A DNA stretch of 6,209 nt from Deltaproteobacteria bacterium (GCA_020861205.1 JAJBSY010000415.1:1-6209), one strand, 5' to 3'; shown: positions 1 through 5,516, numbered from the stretch's first letter. A program made the numbers and translations. Notes: generated from the letters alone by a model not told the origin.

Positions 1-1
1 C

Positions 2-292
2 CGCCAGGGCAACAACCCGGAACTCGGCTACGCCCGGCAGGTGTCCGACGCCGTCTTCGGGGCGCCGCTGGACATATGGTTGAAGGAACCTTTCGCGACG
101 CCCAAGGGCGCCGTCATCGCCATGCCGGTGGAGACCATCCCTTTGCAGGATGACGAGTGGGAAAGAATCGCGCCCCGCGCCATGGACGTCATCCTCAACG
201 CCAAAAAAAGCCAGGTGATGAATGCGTTCGTGGCGGAACTCCATAAAACGGCCGCAATATCCGTCACCGATACCGGAATATTCACGCAATAA
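2..292 (+). CDS. C-terminal end of a probable SurA/PpiD-type peptidyl-prolyl isomerase (partial)
   Basis: The frame is open from the window edge (first full codon at base 2) to a TAA, giving the last 96 residues of a longer protein. The visible part has the layout of the tail of PpiD/SurA-like folding factors. A short loop leads into a D-A-V-F-G segment, then a W-L-K-E-P-F strand and a strand of small and aliphatic residues ending in V-E-T-I-P. A helical arm follows, with W-E-R-I, M-D-V-I-L and M-N-A-F-V-A-E-L-H. Members of the family are periplasmic or inner-membrane-anchored chaperones that assist folding of exported proteins. The parvulin core and any membrane anchor would lie upstream, outside the window, so catalytic competence cannot be judged. 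A GTG at base 41 is just an internal valine, not a start. The assignment is from pattern resemblance only; another SurA_N-domain protein is possible. Confidence 0.6.
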   Translation, partial: RQGNNPELGYARQVSDAVFGAPLDIWLKEPFATPKGAVIAMPVETIPLQDDEWERIAPRAMDVILNAKKSQVMNAFVAELHKTAAISVTDTGIFTQ

Positions 293-312
293 CGGCTCGC
301 GCGCCCCCAAGA

Positions 313-353
313 ACAACCGGACGGGTTTTAACAAACCGTCCGGTTGTCTTTTT
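313..353 (+). terminator. Rho-independent terminator of the isomerase gene
   Basis: Bases 313-324 pair perfectly with 336-347 (12 bp, GC-rich centre). Three further A-T pairs (326-328 with 333-335) form if G325 bulges. The hairpin is followed by C and five T (348-353). It begins 20 bases after the stop codon and separates this gene from the downstream binding-protein gene. Confidence 0.88.
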
Positions 354-428
354 GTTAAAAGACGTTATCTTCATCCGAAAGCACAGGCGGTCCGCCGGGC
401 CCCCGGTTCGCGAAAACTACCGGCGTAT

Positions 429-433
429 GAGGA
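429..433 (+). promoter_or_regulatory. Ribosome binding site deciding the start of the BMP-family gene
   Basis: A GAGGA core lies four bases before the ATG at 438. The same frame is open back to an ATG at 222. That upstream part would run through the isomerase tail and the terminator, and it has no signal-peptide character. The ATG at 438 instead starts exactly at a hydrophobic signal peptide, so it is preferred. Confidence 0.7.
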
Positions 434-437
434 ATTT

Positions 438-1511
438 ATGGTACGTGTGCTGGCCGTCTTCCTGGCGGCGTTTTTGCTCCTTCCGTCCCCGTCCAACGCG
501 GCCCCCACCCCCTCCAAGGAAGATGGGGCGACCATCGGGTTCATCTACATCTCGCCCGCCGCCGACGCCGGGTGGTCCTATTCCCACGATCTGGCGCGCC
601 GGGCTCTTGCCGCTCTGCCGGGCGTCACCACCTATTTCCAGGAAAACGTGCCGGAAGGACGGCCCGCGGAACTGGCCATCCGGGAGATGGTCGCCAAGGG
701 TTGCACCATCATTTTTACCACCAGCTTCGGGTATATGGACCAGACCATCAAGGTTGCCGAAGAGTACCCGGACATCGTTTTCCTCCACTGTTCCGGGTAC
801 AAAACGGCGCCGAACGTGAGCACCTACTTCGGCCGGATATACCAGGCCCGCTATCTTACCGGGCTGGTAGCCGGCGCCATGACCAAATCGAAGCGCATCG
901 GGTATGCCGCGGCATACCCGATTCCCGAGGTCATCCGGGGCATAAACGCCTTTACCCTCGGCGCCCGCCAGGCGAACCCGGAGGTGGAGGTTCACGTGGC
1001 CTGGACGAAGACCTGGCATGACGCGTCTAAAGAAAGAGCCGCCGCCGAAGAGCTGATAACCGCGGGGGCCGACGTCATCGCCCAACACCAGGACTCGGCC
1101 GTGGTGCAGCGGGTCGCCCAGGAACGCGGCGTGTATTCGGTCGGGTATCACACGGACATGAGCGCCTTCGCGCCCCAGGCCCATCTTGTTTCCGCCGTCT
1201 GGAACTGGGTTCCGTTTTATTTGGACGTCGTCGCCAGGGTGAGAAGGGGCGAATGGCATTCATCGCAATTTTGGCCCGGCATGGAGAGCGGGATAGTCGG
1301 TATTTCCGATTTCGGCCCCATGGTGCCGCAATCGGTCCGGGACAACGTGCTCAAGCATAGAGAGGCCATCGCCGAAGGCAAGGAAGTGGTTTTCAGCGGT
1401 CCCGTCATCGACCAGAACGGCAGAATCCGCATCCGGAAGGGCGAAACGCCCGACGACCGGACCCTGCTTCACATGAACTGGTTCGTCCAGGGCGTGGTCG
1501 CCACCTTGTAA
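438..1511 (+). CDS. BMP/PnrA-family periplasmic solute-binding protein
   Basis: 357 residues. Residues 1-21 form a signal peptide (hydrophobic run V-L-A-V-F-L-A-A-F-L-L-L, likely signal peptidase I cut after S-N-A). There is no lipobox cysteine, so the product should be soluble in the periplasm, unlike the lipoprotein PnrA/BmpA members. The mature part has the BMP (Med/PF02608) fold signature. These are the first strand I-G-F-I-Y-I-S-P with D-A-G-W-S-Y (residues 33-48), T-T-S-F-G-Y-M (94-100), G-Y-K-T-A-P-N-V-S-T-Y-F-G-R (120-133), and the P-E-V-I-R-G-I-N-A-F-T-L-G-A-R helix. The length is normal for the family and the frame is intact. Known members bind purine nucleosides or related compounds and feed an ABC transporter; the ligand here cannot be read from the sequence. 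No permease or ATPase gene adjoins it, and terminators flank it on both sides, so it is a monocistronic orphan that must use a transporter encoded elsewhere or act as a sensor-type binding protein (inference). Confidence 0.93.
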   Translation: MVRVLAVFLAAFLLLPSPSNAAPTPSKEDGATIGFIYISPAADAGWSYSHDLARRALAALPGVTTYFQENVPEGRPAELAIREMVAKGCTIIFTTSFGYMDQTIKVAEEYPDIVFLHCSGYKTAPNVSTYFGRIYQARYLTGLVAGAMTKSKRIGYAAAYPIPEVIRGINAFTLGARQANPEVEVHVAWTKTWHDASKERAAAEELITAGADVIAQHQDSAVVQRVAQERGVYSVGYHTDMSAFAPQAHLVSAVWNWVPFYLDVVARVRRGEWHSSQFWPGMESGIVGISDFGPMVPQSVRDNVLKHREAIAEGKEVVFSGPVIDQNGRIRIRKGETPDDRTLLHMNWFVQGVVATL

Positions 1512-1521
1512 CGCCTTTCAT

Positions 1522-1567
1522 AAAGGACGAAGCGCCTGCCCCTTCCGGAGCAGGCGCTTCGTCCTTT
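1522..1567. terminator. Bidirectional terminator hairpin between convergent genes
   Basis: Bases 1522-1539 and 1550-1567 are perfect reverse complements (18 bp) around a 10-base loop. The stem ends in AAA/TTT, so each strand leaves it with a short run of U. It sits 10 bases after the stop of the binding-protein gene on the plus strand and 12 bases after the stop of the glycine-zipper gene on the minus strand, so it can serve both. The U-tracts beyond the stem are weak; termination would depend mostly on the unusually long stem. Confidence 0.85.
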
Positions 1568-1579
1568 CGCTTTGCAATC

Positions 1580-1813
1580 TCAGTCATCCTGGGAGTGGCC
1601 GTAAATACCCCCGAGGATGCCGCCCGCGGCGCCGCCGATCAGGGCCCCTATGGTCCCGGACCCGCCGGTGAGGGCGCCTATGCCCGCGCCCGCGCCCGCG
1701 CCGATGGCAGCCCCGGAAAGGCCGCCCTGCTGCGTTTTCGACATATTGGTACATGCCGGCGCGCTTACGAGGCACGCGGCAAGCGCTAAAACGGCTATAC
1801 GTGATTTTTTCAT
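1580..1813 (-). CDS. Small glycine-zipper envelope protein, probable lipoprotein
   Basis: 77 residues. A basic start (M-K-K-S-R) and a hydrophobic stretch form an export signal, followed by A-P-A-C at residues 18-21. The mature part opens C-T-N-M-S-K-T-Q-Q-G and continues as a glycine-zipper segment (residues 30-72) with repeated G-A-G-A-G, G-A-L-T-G-G and G-G-A-A-G-G-I-L-G-G. It ends in a polar tail, H-S-Q-D-D. Glycine-zipper small lipoproteins of this kind sit in the outer membrane or periplasm and can pack as tight transmembrane or membrane-surface helices; their exact roles are mostly unknown. The ATG has a GGAGG core eight bases upstream (1826-1822 on the minus strand). The gene lies 24 bases after the secreted-protein gene and likely shares its transcript. 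It could be lipidated at C21 or cut by signal peptidase I after A20, since the lipobox is not canonical. A better lipobox (L-A-A-C, residues 11-14) exists but would leave a very short signal. Confidence 0.85.
   Translation of the reverse strand: MKKSRIAVLALAACLVSAPACTNMSKTQQGGLSGAAIGAGAGAGIGALTGGSGTIGALIGGAAGGILGGIYGHSQDD
1682..1702. repeat. Short tandem hexamer repeat inside the glycine-zipper gene
   Basis: Three and a half copies of the hexamer GCCCGC in direct tandem. On the minus strand it encodes the G-A-G-A-G part of the glycine zipper. Gain or loss of one unit keeps the reading frame and changes the zipper by two residues. Confidence 0.7.
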
Positions 1814-1837
1814 AGTGTCACCCTCCAGAGGTTGCGT

Positions 1838-2302
1838 TTACCGCGTAAAGCCGGCCTTGAGAACATCGTACCGTTTCGCGGCGTCCTCACGCTCGTTCTT
1901 TGACAGTTTGGGCCGCACGTAAATGCGCCCGAGCGCCTCTATCACGGTCCGGTCCATGGCGTTGGGGTGCGCCGCGATATACTGGTTCAGCGCGTCGTCC
2001 ATTTCCGGGATGCTTACCCCGGCCAAACCCCGCCACCAGGTGGGAACCGTGCTCTGGGCGACGGCCAATCCATCCTTGCCCTGCCAGGTATGCTCCATTT
2101 CGAGCATGGACAAAAAGCCCATAAGAAAAGCGCGGCGCTCCTGAACGGTGGAATTTTTCCAATGTTTCAACTGGACGGCCGGAACCGATATGGCCGAAAC
2201 CGTGCCGGATCCCCGCTGTTGCTGGGCGAGGGCCACGGACGCGGTGATGGCGAAGAGAGCGCAGAGGCCAAAACAAAACATCCCTTTATACAATGATCGC
2301 AT
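1838..2302 (-). CDS. Secreted protein of unknown function
   Basis: 154 residues. I do not recognise the family. Residues 1-26 are a clear signal peptide (M-R-S-L-Y-K-G, then a hydrophobic run, cut after V-A-L-A before Q-Q-Q); no lipobox fits. The mature part of about 128 residues has no cysteine, looks largely helical and soluble, and is rich in tryptophan for its size. Distinctive patches are Q-L-K-H-W-K-N-S-T, E-R-R-A-F-L-M-G-F-L-S-M-L-E-M-E, T-W-W-R-G-L-A-G, N-Q-Y-I-A-A-H-P-N and G-R-I-Y-V-R-P-K-L-S. The frame could be extended upstream to 2416. The ATG at 2302 is chosen because it has an AGGAGG site six bases before it and starts directly at the signal peptide; the upstream extension is arginine- and proline-rich leader sequence. 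It is the first gene of a probable two-gene unit with the glycine-zipper gene, which points to a periplasmic or envelope role (inference). Confidence 0.85.
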   Translation of the reverse strand: MRSLYKGMFCFGLCALFAITASVALAQQQRGSGTVSAISVPAVQLKHWKNSTVQERRAFLMGFLSMLEMEHTWQGKDGLAVAQSTVPTWWRGLAGVSIPEMDDALNQYIAAHPNAMDRTVIEALGRIYVRPKLSKNEREDAAKRYDVLKAGFTR

Positions 2303-2308
2303 ACTATT

Positions 2309-2314
2309 CCTCCT
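2309..2314 (-). promoter_or_regulatory. Strong Shine-Dalgarno site of the secreted unknown gene
   Basis: The minus strand reads AGGAGG six bases before the ATG at 2302. This near-consensus site fixes the start and argues against the longer frame beginning at 2416. Confidence 0.8.
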
Positions 2315-2402
2315 GTCGTGTAGGGGACCCCGCGCCGCGCCGCGACGCGGGAGCGGAAAAAAGTCCTCCAGCAACCTATACCCCACGGCCCCCCGAGTGG
2401 CT

Positions 2403-2435
2403 ATTATATGGGGCAAAAAATAGCTTCCCCGTCAA
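2403..2435 (-). promoter_or_regulatory. Possible promoter for the secreted unknown / glycine-zipper pair
   Basis: The minus strand carries a perfect TATAAT at 2408-2403. A TTGACG hexamer lies at 2435-2430, but the 21-base spacer is longer than the usual 16-18, and no better -35 sits at the right distance. Initiation would give a leader of about 95 bases. The TTGACG lies in the loop of the preceding terminator, so terminator and promoter overlap. This is weakly supported. Confidence 0.3.
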
Positions 2436-2448
2436 AATCAGGGGAAGC
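2415..2448 (-). terminator. Rho-independent terminator of the thioesterase/epimerase run
   Basis: Read on the minus strand, GCTTCCCC (2448-2441) pairs with GGGGAAGC (2430-2423) across a 10-base loop, followed by TA and six T (2420-2415). It begins 32 bases after the TAG of the PaaI-like gene. A second small A/T hairpin (2455-2460 with 2465-2470) lies between that stop codon and this hairpin. Confidence 0.82.
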
Positions 2449-2479
2449 CGGTCCAAAAACGGGAGTTTTTTAGGGTGCC

Positions 2480-2965
2480 CTATGGGAGCGCGTGGGCACG
2501 CTCCGCCAGCTTGTCGATGTCCACCCGCACGAGCACGGCGCGGCTGGTCACCGTCACGATACCGTTGGCGCTGATCTCGCACACCACATCAGTCTTGTGC
2601 CCCACCGCGCCGTCCACGCGGGCCCGCAGCCGCAACGGAACGCCCAACGGCGTGGGCTTATGGTAGGCCAGGGAAAGCGATCCCGTGACGCACACGATTC
2701 TCGGCTCGGAATCAAGCGGCCTGCCTTCGGCCTGGTAATGGGCGTAAATGGCGGTCCAGTTGGAGTGGCAGTCCGAAAGCATCGCGAGATATCCGCCGTA
2801 CACCAGGCCCGACCACCCGGAATATTTAGCATCCGGCTGCATGGTGGCTATCACATGCACCCCGTCCGCATCCGGATGACTCCGGATATGCAATCCTTCC
2901 GGGTTCGCCGTACCGCATCCGAAACAGATGCCGTGCGGGTCCGATAGTTCCTGAAACGAACGCAT
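2480..2965 (-). CDS. PaaI-like hotdog-fold thioesterase
   Basis: 161 residues, typical length for a single hotdog domain. The N-terminus has C-F-G-C-G-T-A-N-P-E-G-L (residues 14-25), a hallmark of many PaaI/THEM4-like thioesterases. Next come the strand before the central helix and G-L-V-Y-G-G-Y-L-A-M-L-S-D (53-65); the usual histidine of G-x-V-H-G-G is a tyrosine (Y56). D65 occupies the usual place of the catalytic acid. Y-H-K-P-T-P-L-G (101-108) and the last strands with A-R-V-D-G and C-E-I-S-A-N-G complete the fold. The expected reaction is hydrolysis of an acyl- or aryl-CoA thioester in the cytoplasm; the substrate is unknown. The ATG at 2965 has GGAG five bases upstream and starts 13 bases after the stop of the epimerase gene, so it is the last gene of that transcript. 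The same frame is open upstream to 3388, but that part lies inside the epimerase gene and is not credible. Confidence 0.87.
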   Translation of the reverse strand: MRSFQELSDPHGICFGCGTANPEGLHIRSHPDADGVHVIATMQPDAKYSGWSGLVYGGYLAMLSDCHSNWTAIYAHYQAEGRPLDSEPRIVCVTGSLSLAYHKPTPLGVPLRLRARVDGAVGHKTDVVCEISANGIVTVTSRAVLVRVDIDKLAERAHALP

Positions 2966-2978
2966 GGTCGCTCCGATG

Positions 2979-4004
2979 TTACAGGTGGTCGGCGTACCAA
3001 TCCGCCGCGATGCGCAGCCCTTCGCGGACGTCGTAGCGGGGATCGTACCCGAGAAGCCCCCGGGCCTTGGATATGTCCGCCAGGGAGTGGCGAACGTCCC
3101 CTGCGCGGAATGCGGCGTACGCGGGCTCGGCTTCGGCCGCTTCGGGTGTGAACCGGGCCGCTTCGCCGCGAATATAAGTAAACAGTTCGTTAAGCGTCGT
3201 CCGCTCGCCGTACGCCACGTTGTAGACCTGCCCGAAGGCTTCTTCCCGTTCCGCCGTGGCGGCCAGGATATTGGCCTGCACGCAATTGTCGATATAGCAG
3301 AAATCCCGGGACGTTTCGCCGTCTCCGTATATCCGGACCCGGCCGCCCTTGAGAAGCGCCGCGAACCACAAGGGGATGACGGCCGCATACGCGCCCTGCG
3401 GATCCTGACGCTTGCCGAAGACGTTGAAGTAGCGCAGGCCGATGCTTTTCACCCCGTAAGCGGAAGCGAAAACCCCGGCATAGAGTTCGTTGACGTACTT
3501 GGTGACCGCGTAAGGGGAAAGCGGACGCCCTATGCGGTCTTCGACCTTCGGCAAGGCCGGTTCGTCCCCATACGTGGAACTGGAGGCGGCATACACGAAC
3601 GAAGATACCCCGGCGTCGCGGGCCGCCACCAGCATGTTCAGAAACCCCGTGACGTTGCATTCGTTGGTCAGCAGCGGGTTTTCAAGGGAACGCGGCACCG
3701 AACCGAGCGCCGCCTGGTGCAGAACGTAATCGACCCCCTGGCAGGCTTCCATGCAGGTTCCGAGTCCCCGGATATCGCCGGTGATAAAGGAAAAGGAAGC
3801 CCAGGCCTCGTCGCCGACCGCCTGGCGCACCATTGCCAGATTGGCCATGTGCCCGGTGATGCAACTGTCCAGGCCGACAACCTTCTGGCCGTTGGCGAGC
3901 AACGTTTCCACCAGGTTCGATCCGATAAACCCGGCGGCTCCGGTCACCAACCACGTTTTCGGGGATTCCCGAAGGCGTGAAAGGGTAGCTTCATACTGTC
4001 CCAC
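2979..4004 (-). CDS. wbpP: UDP-N-acetylglucosamine 4-epimerase, WbpP/TviC type
   Basis: 341 residues with a GTG start. It is an extended short-chain dehydrogenase/reductase. Features are the NAD-binding G-A-A-G-F-I-G (residues 22-28), D46 at the end of strand 2 for the cofactor ribose, G-D-I-R (76-79), A-A-S-S-S-T-Y-G (139-146), and the catalytic Y165-x-x-x-K169. L-R-Y-F-N-V-F-G (190-197), [12 protein letters not shown] and [10 protein letters not shown] (303-312) follow. The A-L-G-S-V-P-R-S segment (99-106), Q200 and S307 match the residue pattern of WbpP/WbgU, epimerases that prefer N-acetylated UDP-sugars over UDP-Glc. The reaction is reversible UDP-GlcNAc/UDP-GalNAc (or the uronic acid pair) interconversion, supplying precursors for O-antigen, capsule or other glycans. 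The start is set by a GAGGAG site six bases upstream of the GTG. The open frame continues to 4529, but that part is an out-of-frame shadow of the amidohydrolase gene. No glycosyltransferase or other sugar gene is next to it. Confidence 0.93.
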   Translation of the reverse strand: MGQYEATLSRLRESPKTWLVTGAAGFIGSNLVETLLANGQKVVGLDSCITGHMANLAMVRQAVGDEAWASFSFITGDIRGLGTCMEACQGVDYVLHQAALGSVPRSLENPLLTNECNVTGFLNMLVAARDAGVSSFVYAASSSTYGDEPALPKVEDRIGRPLSPYAVTKYVNELYAGVFASAYGVKSIGLRYFNVFGKRQDPQGAYAAVIPLWFAALLKGGRVRIYGDGETSRDFCYIDNCVQANILAATAEREEAFGQVYNVAYGERTTLNELFTYIRGEAARFTPEAAEAEPAYAAFRAGDVRHSLADISKARGLLGYDPRYDVREGLRIAADWYADHL

Positions 4005-4101
4005 AGCATTCTCCTCATGATCGTCGGCGCAGAGTACGCGCCTTTCCCCTTTTTGCCAAGTTGCGAGGGGCGGAAAGTATCGGGACGAACCCCGCGCGCT
4101 G
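4005..4101 (-). promoter_or_regulatory. Intergenic segment with a possible internal promoter for the epimerase
   Basis: This 97-base gap between the amidohydrolase stop and the epimerase start carries, on the minus strand, TTGGCA followed after 17 bases by TACTCT. The -35 is good, but only three of the six -10 bases match consensus. There is also a short GGG/CCC hairpin just after the amidohydrolase stop, but no U-tract. The gap is wider than the 13 bases before the next gene, which would allow separate transcription. Weak evidence only. Confidence 0.2.
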
Positions 4102-4899
4102 TCAGCCGAACAACGCGTCCGCGTTCCGCAGGAGCCGTTCCATGCGGGCATCGGAAAAAGCGAACCGCCGCTGCTGCCGCGGGATATCCTCGGCGGGATC
4201 GAACAGGGGATAATCCGAACCGAACAACAGACGTTCAAAGGGATGCCGCCCGATAACGGCCCGCGAGGCCGCCTCACCGGTTCGCGCCGTATTGGATGTG
4301 TCCAGCCAGATGTCGGACCCCGCCAGAGCGTCCAGCGCCACCACGCCGTCCGCGTACCCGCCGAGATGCGCCGCGATAATCCGCGCCTTCGGAAACATGC
4401 GGATGAGCTTCCGCAGCTTGTAAGGGCTGGCTGGGTTTGCTTCCAACGGTTTTTCGCAGCCCACGTGGCACATGAGGATGAACCGCTCCCCCACGGCTTC
4501 CATGACGGGGAAAAGGCGCGGGTCGTCAAACGCGAGGTTCTGAAAATTGGGATGAATCTTCAGCCCCCGGATGCCGGCCTTTTCCAGCCGGTCCAACTCC
4601 TCGGGCCAACGGTCAAAATCAGGATGCACCGAACCGAATGAAATAACCGCCGGTTCCGCGTCCGAAGTTTTTTCCCTGCGGGCGAGGCTGATGGCGAAAT
4701 TGTTGGCCGGGATCACCTGGGCGCCGGTCAAAGCCGCCGTATGGCAGACAACCCGCCCGATCCCGCTCCGCCCCGCGCGATGAAGCAAATCATCGACTAC
4801 CCCGCTGCCCGGCGGGGTGAAACCGAGGGCCGCCAGCCGCGCGACAGCCTTCTCCGCCACGGCCGGATGGAAAACATGGGTATGGACGTCCGTGAACAA
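4102..4899 (-). CDS. Amidohydrolase-2 family metal-dependent hydrolase (TTG start)
   Basis: 265 residues. It is a TIM-barrel amidohydrolase with the metal-site motifs in order: D-V-H-T-H (residues 4-8), G-L-K-I-H-P-N (112-118), C-H-V-G (144-147), A-A-H-L-G-G (176-181) and G-S-D-Y-P (227-231, probable catalytic aspartate D229). A G-S-V-H-P segment lies at 89-93, as in the PF04909 family. Family members hydrolyse or decarboxylate small organic acids, lactones or amides in the cytoplasm; the substrate here cannot be deduced. The start is TTG at 4899, with GGAGG seven bases upstream, placing the first metal motif three residues in, as is usual. No ATG or GTG near this position fits. The frame stays open to 5094, but the extra 65 residues are arginine-rich and run into the gene before it. 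It lies between the YbgC-like gene and the epimerase on the same strand. Confidence 0.87.
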   Translation of the reverse strand: MFTDVHTHVFHPAVAEKAVARLAALGFTPPGSGVVDDLLHRAGRSGIGRVVCHTAALTGAQVIPANNFAISLARREKTSDAEPAVISFGSVHPDFDRWPEELDRLEKAGIRGLKIHPNFQNLAFDDPRLFPVMEAVGERFILMCHVGCEKPLEANPASPYKLRKLIRMFPKARIIAAHLGGYADGVVALDALAGSDIWLDTSNTARTGEAASRAVIGRHPFERLLFGSDYPLFDPAEDIPRQQRRFAFSDARMERLLRNADALFG

Positions 4900-5023
4900 C
4901 GATCTTCCTCCGCCTGCCAAAGAGACCTTGGCGGGATAGCTTCTTCTTGACGACCGCCCGGAACGCGAGCGCCCCGGGCGGGAAATCAACCGTTTTTCCG
5001 GCGCGCGGGCGCGCCTTCCCCGT
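4900..5023. other. Intergenic spacer with three GC-rich inverted repeats
   Basis: The 124 bases between two same-strand genes hold three inverted repeats. They are 4913-4920 with 4928-4935 (8 bp including one G-U), 4954-4961 with 4974-4981 (8 bp, perfect) and 5000-5005 with 5010-5015 (6 bp, perfect). None has a U-tract on the minus strand, so none is a textbook intrinsic terminator. The first lies directly before the amidohydrolase ribosome site. They may be Rho-independent-like attenuators, RNA-stability hairpins, or chance in GC-rich DNA. Confidence 0.4.
4907..4911 (-). promoter_or_regulatory. Ribosome binding site supporting the TTG start
   Basis: The minus strand reads GGAGG, followed by seven bases and then TTG at 4899. 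It is the only good site near the first metal-binding motif and is the main reason for choosing this start. Confidence 0.7.
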
Positions 5024-5455
5024 TCAGCCCGCCAAAGCGGCCCTGAGCCATTCCGGGACGGGAACGGGACGCCCCGTCGCGTCGACGCAGGCATGTTGGG
5101 TCATGCCGGTCGCCAGCAGCGTACGCCTGTCCTCGGCGAAAAGCTCATAGGAAAAGGTCACCGAGGCTCTGCCCCAGTCGCTGATCCAGGCATGGACGCA
5201 GGTAAGGTCGTCATACCGGGCCGGGGAGCGATACCGGCAGTAAGCCTCACGAACCGGCAGGTAGACGCCTTTCGCTTCCACCTCGGTATAGGACATGCCG
5301 CTCGCCCGGATAAGCGCGCTGCGCGCGCGTTCGAAAATATGCAGATACTCCGCGTAATACAGGACGCCCATGGCGTCCGTTTCCCCGTATGACACACGAT
5401 GGGGGTGCCAGACGCCCCGTTCCGGGCCGGCGGCGTCCTTCCGTTCTTCGGTCAT
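5024..5455 (-). CDS. YbgC/FadM-type acyl-CoA thioesterase (hotdog fold)
   Basis: 143 residues, normal for the 4HBT subfamily. After a short polar leader comes H-R-V-S-Y-G-E-T-D-A-M-G-V-L-Y-Y-A-E-Y-L (residues 19-38), the family signature in which D27 is the catalytic aspartate. The more common histidine after the tyrosine is replaced by tyrosine (Y34). F-E-R-A-R-S-A-L-I-R follows on the central helix, then L-P-V-R-E-A-Y-C-R-Y-R-S-P-A-R-Y-D-D-L and the closing strands with T-F-S-Y-E-L-F. YbgC enzymes hydrolyse short-chain or aromatic acyl-CoAs in the cytoplasm; in many Gram-negatives ybgC lies with the tol-pal genes, which are absent here. The ATG at 5455 has a modest AGGGA site five bases upstream. 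A GTG at 5554 would add 33 residues with no family match. The gene is divergent from mltA and first in the minus-strand run. Confidence 0.88.
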   Translation of the reverse strand: MTEERKDAAGPERGVWHPHRVSYGETDAMGVLYYAEYLHIFERARSALIRASGMSYTEVEAKGVYLPVREAYCRYRSPARYDDLTCVHAWISDWGRASVTFSYELFAEDRRTLLATGMTQHACVDATGRPVPVPEWLRAALAG

Positions 5456-5516
5456 TATTTTCCCTGTATTCCGGTTGCAAAATTCCTGCCCGCGTGTCAC
5501 CTTCGCCGGACAGAGC

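Noticed and set aside
344..371. TTGTCT and TATCTT as a promoter for the BMP-family gene
   Set aside because: The spacer is 16 bases but both hexamers are poor, and the first overlaps the terminator stem. I could not support it beyond chance.
386..407. Nested small palindromes (GGCGG-T-CCGCC and CCGGG-CC-CCCGG) before the BMP-family gene
   Set aside because: Loops of one or two bases are too tight for stable RNA hairpins, and such palindromes are common in GC-rich DNA; no operator family is recognised.
222..437. N-terminal extension of the binding-protein frame
   Set aside because: It overlaps the isomerase tail and the intrinsic terminator, and would bury the signal peptide; the ATG at 438 has a ribosome site.
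417..1259. 280-codon open frame on the minus strand
   Set aside because: It is antisense to the BMP-family gene and its translation is glycine/arginine-rich with no fold signature or plausible start context.
2966..3388. N-terminal extension of the PaaI-like frame
   Set aside because: It lies in a different frame within the epimerase gene; the conserved hotdog start follows the ATG at 2965.
2964..3980. 338-codon open frame on the plus strand
   Set aside because: It lies wholly antisense to the epimerase gene, whose protein shows family motifs throughout. The antisense translation is rich in Arg/Gly/Val with no recognisable domain, as expected in GC-rich DNA.
4005..4529. N-terminal extension of the epimerase frame
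   Set aside because: It is out of frame with, and inside, the amidohydrolase gene and has no resemblance to an epimerase N-terminus; GTG at 4004 has a strong GAGGAG site.
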